Part shown: positions 19,724-27,063 of the stretch, one piece after another
Numbering within the stretch: position 1 is the stretch's first letter
Layout of the letters: each line of letters starts with the position of its first letter
Source of the DNA: a virus
Length of the DNA stretch: 36,245 nt
IMG/VR virus record: IMGVR_UViG_3300011440_000019
Location: 1 to 36,245 of that record
Reading direction: 5' to 3' (one strand)
Position numbers and translations under genes: made by a program
The notes under the pieces: model-generated
Databases searched by the model: none
What the model was told of the DNA's origin: nothing
Seen by the model: the letters and a program-made list of their open reading frames with translations, nothing else

Positions 19724-21981
19724 TGCCCACCCACGACACTGTCACCGCCGCCGCTGTGGCCGCCTGCGAAGCCGGTTTAGCGGTGATGCCACCCCGCGAA
19801 GACGGCACCAAGAGACCCTTGGGTGAATGGAAACACTGGCAAACCGAACGCCCAGGGTTAGAGCAGATCGCCACCTGGTACGCCACCCCCCGCACCGGTA
19901 TCGGACTCATCTGCGGGCAAGTGTCCGGTGGGCTCGAAGTGCTCGAACTCGAAGGTGCCGCCGTCCAGCAAGGGTTCCAACATGAGTTGCGTGCCGCGGC
20001 GCAAGCAGCCGGGATCGAAGACGTACTCGACCGGGTCCTCAACGGGTGCCTAGTGCAATCACCCTCCGGCGGGTACCACCTCATGTACCGGTGCCCCACA
20101 CCGGAAGGCAACCAGCGGCTCGCCACCACCCTCGACCCGGGAACCGGTGAACTCACCCTCATCTCCGAAACCCGCGGTGAAGGCGGGTACATCGTCACCG
20201 CCCCCACCAACGGCGCGGTGCACCCGTCAGGGCAACCCTGGACACAGATCACCGGGTCCCTGGCCACCATCGCTGAACTCACCCAACCCGAACGTGACGC
20301 CCTACTAGCCGCAGCCCGCACATTGCACCAGGAACCCGTCCAGAAGCCCGCCACAACCCGTCACGTGCGTTCTAACGACCTCAGACCGGGTGACGAGTAC
20401 AACCAGGCCACCACACCCGACACCACCTTGGCGCTGCTCGAGCGTCACGGCTGGCAAACCGTCACCGCCACCAGCGACAACTGGTTTCTGCGCCGGCCCG
20501 GCAAAAACGAAGGGCACTCAGCCACATTGCATCGCCAAACCGGTGTCCTGTACGTGTTCACCACCTCCACCGTGTTCGCCCCAGGCGGCCACTCCCCGTT
20601 CCACGTCCTGGCTGTGCTCGAGCACGCCGGTGACCACTCCGAAGCCGCCCGTGGACTCAGACCCTCCGACCCGTCGAGACCCGCGGTCAACGTCGCCCCC
20701 AAACAGGGCACAAACCTGCCCAACGACTTCTGGGAAACCCGCCCCGAGCTCGACTGGATCCGGCAAGCCGCGCATTCCCGTAACCGGTCCGCTGACACTG
20801 TCCTCCACTCCGTCCTGGCCCGTATCGCCGCGCACATCCCCCACCACTACCACCTCCCCCCCATAGTCGGGGCACCCGCTGCCCTAACCCTCCTCGTTGC
20901 CATAGGAGGCCCATCCGGCACCGGCAAATCCTCCGCCTACCACATCTCAACTGAACTGCTCCCCACCCCACCGAAAGGGCCGGCGGTCCTCGACGGGCTA
21001 CCCATCGGGTCCGGTGAAGGACTCGCCGAAACGTTCTTCACCTGGCAACCCGACCCCGACAATGCGAAAAGGAAGATCCGCACACAAACACATCACAACG
21101 CCATGTTCTACGTCGATGAAGGCGCCGCCCTCGCAGCCATCGGAGGGCGCCAAGGCTCCACCCTCCTCGCCACCCTACGCACCGTGTTCACCGGAGGCGC
21201 CACCGGGCAAACCAACGCCTCACAGGAAACCCGCCGCATCCTCCCCGCCCACACCTACACCATCGGGCTCGTCGCCGCCATCACCCCCGACGCCGCCTCC
21301 AAGCTCCTCGACGACGCCACCGGAGGCACCCCCCAACGATTCACCTGGGTGTCACCCATCGACCCCGCAACCGGTGACGCCACCTGGCCAGGGCCCCTCG
21401 GCTGGCAACCACCCGCAGCCACGCTCATCACCGGAGCCACCGGCACCCCCATCGGGATCCCCACCGACATCGCCACCGAAATCCGTGACCACGACCTCGC
21501 CCGCATACAAGGCACCATCGCCGTGCCACTCCTCGACTCCCACGCCCCCCTCGTCAGACTGAAACTCGCCGCCCTACTCAACCTCCTACAAGAACAACCC
21601 GGAATCGACCATGAAGCATGGCAACTCTCCGACACCATGCTCGACACATCCAACGCCGTGCGAACATGGACCGCTGAGCTCGCCGGCCACGACGCCGCCG
21701 CCCGCAACCAAGCAGCCGGGCACCGCCAAGCGCAACGCGACCACGCACGCGACCAAGTCACCGAAGCGCTCACCACCGCCGACCTCGCCAAATGGATCAC
21801 CGACCGCGCCCACACCAACCCAGGCACCACCACCCGCGACCTACGCCGCGCCACGACCAAAAGACGGCGACCACACTTCGACGCAGCCCTCGACTACGCC
21901 ACTACACACGGGTGGGTTGAGGTGCGTGAAGTGCCCGGGGAACGAGGAGGTTCACCCAAACGAGAAGTGTGGCTACGGTGA
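19723..21981 (+). CDS. Primase-polymerase/ATPase replication protein
   Basis: The 752-residue protein combines an AEP prim-pol domain (about 10-200) with a C-terminal P-loop ATPase (about 330-600) of the DUF3987 or helicase type. The prim-pol part has motif I-like LEVLELEG (E75 and E77 where DxD/DxE is usual) and motif II SGGYH (S115 to H119). The ATPase has Walker A GGPSGTGKSS (395-404) and Walker B MFYVDEGA (461-468). A basic, winged-helix-like C-terminus follows (TTKRRRPHFD). It would prime and unwind DNA at the phage origin. It stands immediately upstream of the inverted-repeat region at 21982-22175, which is the likely origin. Confidence 0.85.
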   Translation: MPTHDTVTAAAVAACEAGLAVMPPREDGTKRPLGEWKHWQTERPGLEQIATWYATPRTGIGLICGQVSGGLEVLELEGAAVQQGFQHELRAAAQAAGIEDVLDRVLNGCLVQSPSGGYHLMYRCPTPEGNQRLATTLDPGTGELTLISETRGEGGYIVTAPTNGAVHPSGQPWTQITGSLATIAELTQPERDALLAAARTLHQEPVQKPATTRHVRSNDLRPGDEYNQATTPDTTLALLERHGWQTVTATSDNWFLRRPGKNEGHSATLHRQTGVLYVFTTSTVFAPGGHSPFHVLAVLEHAGDHSEAARGLRPSDPSRPAVNVAPKQGTNLPNDFWETRPELDWIRQAAHSRNRSADTVLHSVLARIAAHIPHHYHLPPIVGAPAALTLLVAIGGPSGTGKSSAYHISTELLPTPPKGPAVLDGLPIGSGEGLAETFFTWQPDPDNAKRKIRTQTHHNAMFYVDEGAALAAIGGRQGSTLLATLRTVFTGGATGQTNASQETRRILPAHTYTIGLVAAITPDAASKLLDDATGGTPQRFTWVSPIDPATGDATWPGPLGWQPPAATLITGATGTPIGIPTDIATEIRDHDLARIQGTIAVPLLDSHAPLVRLKLAALLNLLQEQPGIDHEAWQLSDTMLDTSNAVRTWTAELAGHDAAARNQAAGHRQAQRDHARDQVTEALTTADLAKWITDRAHTNPGTTTRDLRRATTKRRRPHFDAALDYATTHGWVEVREVPGERGGSPKREVWLR

Positions 21982-22175
21982 CGTTAGGTATCGTTCCCAG
22001 TGTCGGCCCAGTGGCGGTCATTTACACCCCCCCGTTGACCGCCACTGGGAAAACCCGTAAGACAGACAACATACATATATATAAAGTATCACTGAGAGTA
22101 CGCACGCGAGGCAGAGAGCCAACCCCAGTGGCGGTCGCCGCCACTGGACCGACACTGGGACAACGATACCTAACG
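21982..22175. repeat. Nested inverted repeats, candidate replication origin
   Basis: Outer arms 21982-22017 and 22138-22175 pair over 35 of 36 positions, with one 2-nt bulge. The first block is a perfect 14-mer, CGTTAGGTATCGTT with AACGATACCTAACG. Each arm can also fold alone: 22007-22020 pairs perfectly with 22036-22049 (14 bp), and 22125-22134 pairs with 22138-22147 (10 bp). The decamer CCAGTGGCGG occurs four times in alternating orientation. The centre is AT-rich. Location right after the prim-pol gene and this iteron-plus-AT layout fit a replication origin; a recombination or resolution site is an alternative. Confidence 0.7.
22069..22090. other. AT-rich core within the inverted-repeat region
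   Basis: These 22 bases consist almost only of A and T, with a TATATATA centre, in an otherwise very GC-rich genome. The stretch lies between the two sets of inverted repeats and is the natural candidate for the duplex-unwinding element. Confidence 0.6.
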
Positions 22176-22214
22176 ATCACACCACCCTTCGACATCGCCC
22201 CCTAAGGAGACACC

Positions 22215-22397
22215 GTGACCGACCTGTGCCGATGCGGATCAGACCTGCCCCACAACACCGACCTCGAAGGAGACACCATGACCGACCTCACAGACTTCAT
22301 CTGCGTCGAGTGCCGAGAGGCGAACCGGACACACGACACTCACCCCGGTCAGATGCACCTTCCCGGCATCTGCGACTGCCCATGCCGCGACCAGTAA
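22215..22397 (+). CDS. Small Cys-rich zinc-binding-like protein
   Basis: GTG 22215 with an AGGAGACACC site gives 60 residues. Cysteines occur as LCRCGSD, ICVECRE and CDCPCRD. A second start, ATG 22278, has the same AGGAGACACC and the same next codons (ACC GAC CT) in the same frame. The gene could therefore produce a 60- and a 39-residue form, or have arisen by duplication of a start region. It is the first gene after the candidate origin. Function unknown. Confidence 0.55.
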   Translation: MTDLCRCGSDLPHNTDLEGDTMTDLTDFICVECREANRTHDTHPGQMHLPGICDCPCRDQ

Positions 22398-22408
22398 CAG
22401 GAGACACC

Positions 22409-22615
22409 GTGAACGAACCACGTATCGGCCTCATCATCACCACATGGATCACCCTCGCCCTCGTAGCCGCCCTCATCGGCGGTACCACAGGTGCCGTCCT
22501 TCTCATCGCCGCCTTCCCCATCGCCGCCTGGATCGGTATCGCAGAAGCCGACTACCGACACGCCCGCTACGTCGCCAAACTCGAGCTTGCACGCAAACAC
22601 CCTGATTCTATGTAG
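22409..22615 (+). CDS. Small membrane protein
   Basis: The 68-residue protein has two hydrophobic helices (about 6-24, RIGLIITTWITLALVAALIG, and 26-44, TTGAVLLIAAFPIAAWIG), then a charged cytoplasmic-like tail (EADYRHARYVAKLELARKH). GTG 22409 carries the third AGGAGACACC site of this short stretch. It ends the early operon before a new promoter at 22654. Role unknown. Confidence 0.6.
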   Translation: MNEPRIGLIITTWITLALVAALIGGTTGAVLLIAAFPIAAWIGIAEADYRHARYVAKLELARKHPDSM

Positions 22616-22653
22616 ACCTATGCACGCCCCGAAACCCATGCCACACAAGACAC

Positions 22654-22683
22654 TTGACAAACGCACCGCCGTGCACATACAAT
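22654..22683 (+). promoter_or_regulatory. Promoter of the GIY-YIG gene region
   Basis: TTGACA (22654-22659), an 18-bp spacer and TACAAT (22678-22683) form a near-consensus SigA-type promoter in the 102-bp gap before 22718. It could also feed the HNH and terminase genes downstream. Transcription should begin near 22690, leaving a short leader. Confidence 0.7.
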
Positions 22684-22717
22684 CACGCACAGCGGAGACA
22701 GGTGTGCCCGAAACCCC

Positions 22718-23332
22718 ATGAACCGTGACCCCTGCGCCGAATCCCGCGACTGTGTATGGCGCTCCTCCCGCCGCCTCACCAACACCGGACGCGCCACCAC
22801 CCCCCAAGACCTGTGCATCGCCATCGGCGACACCGGGCAACCCTGCGGACGCAAGGCCACCACCCACCTGGCGGCCCACTACGACGAAGACGGGCAACCC
22901 GTACCAGGGCAACCCTTCTGCCAATACCATCACCAGCTCATCTTCGAAGCCATCGCCGAACCCTGGTTCGGTACAGCCTCACTCGCAGAGATAGACCAAC
23001 TCCAAGCCGAACGGGCCCGTGCACTCCAACGCATCAAACCATCCCGCGGTAAACCCGTCTCACAATGGGTGTACTTCGTAGCCCGCGGCGACAAGGTCAA
23101 GATCGGGACCAGCGTCAACCCGACGAAACGGATACGTGACCTCGAGTGCGCCGGCGGCAGCGCCTTCGACCAGGTCGTGCTCACCCCCGGCAGACAAGCC
23201 CTCGAGAGCCGGTACCATCGCCAGTTCGCTGAGCACCGCCTAGTCGGCGAATGGTTCACCCTCGCTCAACCCATCCGGTTGGAGATGCACCGGCTCCGCA
23301 TCGAACAAGAACGCAGCGACCAACTCAGGTGA
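22718..23332 (+). CDS. T5orf172/MUG113-type GIY-YIG nuclease-like protein
   Basis: The 204-residue protein has a Cys/His part (DLCIAIGDTGQPCGRKATTH and PFCQYHH, at about 33-72) followed by a GIY-YIG superfamily domain at about 115-195. Its motifs are WVYFVARGDKVKIGTSVNP, a conserved Arg pair (R138, R140), E163 and H167, and VGEWF. This subgroup, T5orf172, occurs widely in phages, often combined with DNA-binding parts. It has its own promoter. ATG 22718 overlaps the end of a tiny upstream frame (MPETP), which may tune its translation. Biochemical function is not established for the group. Confidence 0.78.
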   Translation: MNRDPCAESRDCVWRSSRRLTNTGRATTPQDLCIAIGDTGQPCGRKATTHLAAHYDEDGQPVPGQPFCQYHHQLIFEAIAEPWFGTASLAEIDQLQAERARALQRIKPSRGKPVSQWVYFVARGDKVKIGTSVNPTKRIRDLECAGGSAFDQVVLTPGRQALESRYHRQFAEHRLVGEWFTLAQPIRLEMHRLRIEQERSDQLR

Positions 23333-23598
23333 CTGCCACCCGCCGCCCCCGCCGGCGCCCCTGGTACCGCTGGCCCAAGGGTCTACGCCAAGCCATCCTC
23401 GAGCGTGACAACCACCTCTGCCAGATCCGGTTACCCGGCTGCACCATGACCGCCGACACCGTCGACCACATCCGCCCCGTCTCCCAAGGCGGCGCATGGT
23501 TCGAACCCACCAACCTAAGGGCAGCCTGCCGATGGTGCAACACCAGTCGAGGCGACGGGCGACCCACCTCCGCCCCCACCCAGTCACCCAACTGGTGA
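23329..23598 (+). CDS. HNH endonuclease of the packaging module
   Basis: The 89-residue protein shows a compact HNH: LCQIRLPGC, then DTVDHIRPVSQGG, NLRAACRWCN. Asp-His and the final Asn are present, as are two zinc-binding cysteine pairs. Small HNH proteins just upstream of terminase genes are conserved in HK97-type cos phages and are needed with the terminase for cutting at cos (shown for HK97 gp74). GTG 23329 overlaps the preceding stop by 4 nt. It is thus likely a packaging component rather than a mobile nuclease. Confidence 0.82.
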   Translation: MTATRRPRRRPWYRWPKGLRQAILERDNHLCQIRLPGCTMTADTVDHIRPVSQGGAWFEPTNLRAACRWCNTSRGDGRPTSAPTQSPNW

Positions 23599-23629
23599 CG
23601 TCAACCGCGACTCGTCAGAAGGAGATGGG

Positions 23630-23815
23630 ATGATGGTGGTTCGTGACTGTTACGACGAGGCCGCGATGCGCCAGGCCATCGCCCGGTTCGACGACGAATG
23701 GGGTGGTGTCTTCGTGGATCACGAGCTAGCCGAGGCGATGGCGGACGCTGCGACAGCACCACAACGAGAGCGCTGGTACACCGCTGACGAGATCGAGGCA
23801 ATCCTCCTCGACTAG
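23630..23815 (+). CDS. Small acidic protein before the terminase
   Basis: The 61-residue acidic protein (MMVVRDCYDEAAMRQAIARF...) has an AGAAGGAGA ribosome site before ATG 23630; ATG 23633 is an alternative. Two helical stretches end in ERWYTADEIEAILLD. It lies between the HNH gene and the AT-rich region upstream of the terminase. No family recognised. Confidence 0.6.
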   Translation: MMVVRDCYDEAAMRQAIARFDDEWGGVFVDHELAEAMADAATAPQRERWYTADEIEAILLD

Positions 23816-23904
23816 CGGTTCATACGCGTATGCAATTTTTTTAGTGTGAATATCGTCTCAGGACCCACTTCTTCGTCCTTTTTTTCGCTACGAGTGGAGA
23901 CCTT
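23816..23904. other. AT-rich region, candidate cos site
   Basis: This 89-bp gap separates the HNH/small ORF pair from the terminase genes, where cos lies in many HK97-like phages. It contains a perfect 12-bp palindrome CATACGCGTATG (23821-23832), two T7-8 tracts and GTATGCA at 23828-23834. The inverse TGCATAC occurs twice just beyond, at 23906-23912 and 23918-23924. Repeated 7-mers next to the terminase gene could be small-subunit binding sites. Short hairpins (AGGAC/GTCCT plus T-tract, about 23860-23884) could also end transcription from the early side. Confidence 0.45.
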
Positions 23905-24345
23905 ATGCATACCGCGGTGCATACTTCGACGCCGGTTTGCGGGTGGTGCGGCCGCCCGTTGACGGGTAGCAAGCGGAAGTGGTGTTCGCCGGCGCATCGC
24001 GCCCAGTCGGTGCGCCGGGATGCCCGGGTTGCTGAGCGTGCCGAGGTTCTCGAGGCTTCCGCTGAGGTTGGCGCGAATCGGTTGGCTGCTGAGGTGACTG
24101 TGGAGGCTTTGCGGGATTTGGGCCGGCTCGAGGTGGTGGATTCGGCGCAGGTGACGGCGTTCTTAGAGCTCGCTTCGGCGGTGGATGTGAAACCGACGGA
24201 TGCGGGTCTGTGGCGGGAGTACCGGGCGGCGGAGGGTGCGTTACGGGGGGTGGGTGCTGGTGCCGACCCGGACGCAGCTGAGCAGTTCATCAGGTTCCTC
24301 AACGATGACGGCGCAACCCAGGTTCGCGACGCCGCGGAGGGTTGA
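23905..24345 (+). CDS. terS: Terminase small subunit
   Basis: The 146-residue protein begins with a zinc knuckle (VCGWCGRPLTGSKRKWCSPA), followed by a helical part. The end, GLWREYRAAEGALRGV...FLNDDG, matches a common actinophage small-terminase pattern. Its gene overlaps the large-terminase start by 41 nt. The protein would recognise the packaging site, and the zinc knuckle is a plausible DNA-binding element. ATG 23905 has GGAGA at 23896-23900. Assignment rests mostly on order, size and the C-terminal pattern. Confidence 0.75.
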   Translation: MHTAVHTSTPVCGWCGRPLTGSKRKWCSPAHRAQSVRRDARVAERAEVLEASAEVGANRLAAEVTVEALRDLGRLEVVDSAQVTAFLELASAVDVKPTDAGLWREYRAAEGALRGVGAGADPDAAEQFIRFLNDDGATQVRDAAEG

Positions 24346-25735
24346 GCGCCCGTCGTTCGGTGGTCGGGTGTTGCAGGCGATGCGGGGTCTCGGGTATGAC
24401 CCGATGCCGCATCAGGTTCACATCGCGATGGTGGGTGGCGAATACGACCCGGTGACGGGGTTGCCGTTCTTCGAGCAGATTGTGGCGATTGAGCCCCGTC
24501 AGTCGGGGAAGACGTCTCTGAATCAGGGGTTCGCGTTTGAGCGGTCGATGCGGTCCGGGTTCCGGCGTAGCGACCCGGGTGGTTCCGGTGAGTTGTTGTG
24601 GGTGCCGGGGCCGCAGCGAATCGCGTACACGGCACAGACCGGGGTGAAGGCCCGGGTGCAGTTGTTGGATCCCCCGGATGGGTGGCTTCCCAGGTTCAGG
24701 GACCGGGTGCCGTTCCTGTTGGCCCGTGAGGTGTTGTCGGCTGGTCGTGAGTCGATCCGGTTTGTGAACGGGTCGATGATCGCCATTGAGTATGGCGGTG
24801 AGGGGGTCGCCCACGGGACCACCAACCATCTGACGTTCCGTGACGAGTTGTGGGCCGACCATGACGATCTCCGGGATCAGGGGTTGGCTCCGACGACGTC
24901 AACTGTGGAGGACTCTCAGGACATTGTGACTTCGTCGGCGGGGACGATGGCGTCGACACCGTTGTTGCGGATCCGTGATGAGGGGCGGGCCCGGTTCGAT
25001 GACCCGTCGTCGACGGTGGCGTATTTCGAGTACTCGGCACCGGATGACGCTGACCCGGATGACCCTGCGACGTGGCGGGCGTGTATGCCGGCGTTGGGGT
25101 TCACACAGACGGTGCGGAAGATCCGTGGGTATCGGGAGCGGTTGACTGACGGGGAGTTCCGCCGCGCCTACTTGGCGCAGTGGGTTGACGGTGACGACGA
25201 CGAGATCCCGGCCTCGTTGTGGCGTGCCGCGGTGTCTCCGGGTGTGGTTGCGGTGCCGCCGTTGGTGTACGCGGTGGACGCGTCCCGTGATTTGTCGGCT
25301 GCGGCGGTGGCGGTCGCTGATATCGGTGGTCGGGTTGAGCTCGGTGAGCATCGCTCCGGGGTGGCGTGGCTCGATGATTACCTGATCGAGTTGTGGGGGC
25401 GTCACGGGTCACCGATCGCGTTGGATGCCCGTGGCCCGGTGGGCGGGTTGGGTGACCGCCTCGAGGCGGCTGGTGTGAAGGTGATCCGGTTGGATACCCG
25501 GGGTGTGCAGTTCGCGTGCCAGTGGTTCCGCACCGCGGTGTATGACGGGAAGGTGCGGGCGGCGCCGTCACCTGATTTGGATGACGCTGTGAAGGACGCG
25601 GCGCGGCGCCCGATGGGTGATGCGTGGATGTGGGTGCGGTCGGGGGGGTCTGCGCCGTTGCTGGCCGCAACGTTCGCGTTGCATGCGGCCCGTGGGGACG
25701 GTGACTCACGAACAATGGACCAGCGTGTCTGGTGA
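24305..25735 (+). CDS. terL: Terminase large subunit
   Basis: The 476-residue protein has an N-terminal packaging ATPase with Walker A PRQSGKTS (64-71) and Walker B HLTFRDE (175-181). The C-terminal RNase H-like nuclease has D325 in VYAVDASRD, D374 in ALDARG and an acidic pair at D426-D427 in PDLDDAVKD. It cuts and pumps DNA into the prohead. ATG 24305 lies inside the small-subunit gene; an earlier in-frame start was rejected because it overlaps too much of it. Length is usual for the HK97-like class. Confidence 0.93.
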   Translation: MTAQPRFATPRRVERPSFGGRVLQAMRGLGYDPMPHQVHIAMVGGEYDPVTGLPFFEQIVAIEPRQSGKTSLNQGFAFERSMRSGFRRSDPGGSGELLWVPGPQRIAYTAQTGVKARVQLLDPPDGWLPRFRDRVPFLLAREVLSAGRESIRFVNGSMIAIEYGGEGVAHGTTNHLTFRDELWADHDDLRDQGLAPTTSTVEDSQDIVTSSAGTMASTPLLRIRDEGRARFDDPSSTVAYFEYSAPDDADPDDPATWRACMPALGFTQTVRKIRGYRERLTDGEFRRAYLAQWVDGDDDEIPASLWRAAVSPGVVAVPPLVYAVDASRDLSAAAVAVADIGGRVELGEHRSGVAWLDDYLIELWGRHGSPIALDARGPVGGLGDRLEAAGVKVIRLDTRGVQFACQWFRTAVYDGKVRAAPSPDLDDAVKDAARRPMGDAWMWVRSGGSAPLLAATFALHAARGDGDSRTMDQRVW

Positions 25736-25749
25736 CAGGAGGAACGCTG

Positions 25750-25896
25750 GTGCTTTCCACGATCGTCGAATCCTGCGGGTTGGTTGCCATTGTCGCCGGT
25801 GTGTTGGTGGTCGCCGGCGTCGGGTTGGCGCTGATCGTCGGCGGTGTGTTGGCTGTGGTTTGGGCGGTGGCCGCTGATCGTGGGGGAACCGGATGA
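25750..25896 (+). CDS. Small membrane protein between terminase and portal
   Basis: GTG 25750 with an AGGAGG ribosome site gives 48 residues, almost entirely hydrophobic (LVAIVAGVLVVAGVGLALIV, then GGVLAVVWAV). An in-frame GTG at 25732 overlapping the terminase stop is an alternative. The stop overlaps the portal ATG by 4 nt. Small membrane proteins at this place occur in other actinophages, as I recall; the function is unknown. Confidence 0.6.
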   Translation: MLSTIVESCGLVAIVAGVLVVAGVGLALIVGGVLAVVWAVAADRGGTG

Positions 25897-27056
25897 GTGT
25901 TCTCGCCGGGTTCAGCCGCGACCGTGGCGTGCAACGCCAAATCGACCCCCCGTGGTTGCCGTGGGATCATGGCGGCCTGTCGCCGAGTGTCGTGTCGGCT
26001 GCCACCGCGTTCGGGTTGGATGTCGCCTGGTCATGTGTGACCCGTATCTGTGACACGATCGCGGGCCTCCCGGTTGATGTGTTCACTCGCACCGCCGATA
26101 CCCGGGTGCCGGTTGAACCGCTCCCGATGGTGGTGGGCCGGCCGCAACCGGATCGCACCCGCCGCGAGTGGGTGTGGGGTGCGGCGTGGTCGATGGCGTG
26201 GTGGGGTAACACGTACGGTCGGATCACCGCTGTTGACCGGTTGGGGTTCCCGGAGACTGTTGATTTGTGGCACCCCGACAAGGTGACTGTGGATCGGTTC
26301 TCCGGGTTCGATCGGTACCGGTTCGAGGGTCGCGAGGTTGACCCGGATCAGGTGATGCATCTGCGCCGTTACCCGACACCCGGTGACGCCAAGTCGCCGG
26401 CCCCGTTGGAGACCCACAAGTTGACGTTTCGGCTCGCCGCTGTCGCTAAGAGTTACGCGGCGGACTGGTTCGACAACGGCGCCCATCCAACCGCGATCTT
26501 CTCCGACGAGTCCGGGGCTGTCATCCCCAACGACGACGTCGCGGAGAAGGTGAAGACCCGGATCCGGCACGCGTTGCGGAGACGTGGCGAACCTTTGGTG
26601 CTGTCCCGCATCAAGTACACACCGGTGCAGCTTGGCCCGGATCAGGCCGGGTTCACCGGCACCGAGGAGAAGGTTGGGTTGGCGGTGTGCCGTGTGTTCA
26701 ACACGCCACCGGAGCGGGTGGGGCTCGCCGCTACCGGGTCGTCGATCACGTACGCCAACCGGGTTGATTCCAACACCGACCATTTGCAGCAGACGTGTGG
26801 CCCGTGGATGGCGCCGTTTGAGGACTGGTGGAACGACTCGTTGCCGGCCAGGCAGCGGGCCAAGTTCAACGCCGACTCGTATCTGCGTGCCGACACGAAA
26901 ACCCGGGCCGATATCGCGTCGTCCCGTATCCGGTCCGGTACCCAAACAGTGAACGAGGCCCGGATGCTCGAGGATGAACCACCTGTCGACGGTGGTGACG
27001 TGACCCTGTGGCCACCGTTCCGGGCGTTCAAGACCACCGAAGACGAGGAAGGCTGA
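25893..27056 (+). CDS. Portal protein, HK97 type
   Basis: The 387-residue protein follows the terminase and shows the HK97 portal pattern. It opens with WSCVTRICDTIAGLPVDVF, continues with WVWGAAWSMAWWGNTYGRI and the LWHPDKV segment, and ends with TRADIASSRIRSGTQTVNEA before ED-rich residues. It would form the 12-subunit ring at one capsid vertex for DNA entry and tail joining. ATG 25893 overlaps the preceding stop by 4 nt. Length agrees with the family. Confidence 0.92.
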   Translation: MSVLAGFSRDRGVQRQIDPPWLPWDHGGLSPSVVSAATAFGLDVAWSCVTRICDTIAGLPVDVFTRTADTRVPVEPLPMVVGRPQPDRTRREWVWGAAWSMAWWGNTYGRITAVDRLGFPETVDLWHPDKVTVDRFSGFDRYRFEGREVDPDQVMHLRRYPTPGDAKSPAPLETHKLTFRLAAVAKSYAADWFDNGAHPTAIFSDESGAVIPNDDVAEKVKTRIRHALRRRGEPLVLSRIKYTPVQLGPDQAGFTGTEEKVGLAVCRVFNTPPERVGLAATGSSITYANRVDSNTDHLQQTCGPWMAPFEDWWNDSLPARQRAKFNADSYLRADTKTRADIASSRIRSGTQTVNEARMLEDEPPVDGGDVTLWPPFRAFKTTEDEEG

Positions 27057-27063
27057 GGCTCTG

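Noticed and set aside
21978-22205. A 75-codon frame with GTG overlapping the primase stop, running through the inverted-repeat region
   Set aside because: Nearly its whole length is inverted repeats and AT core, so its product is only a translation of the repeat arms. The GTGA start fits local style, so ribosome profiling could still revive it.
25101-25970. Leftward 289-codon frame opposite the terminase gene
   Set aside because: Thr/Pro/Arg/His-rich antisense shadow of the large terminase coding sequence.
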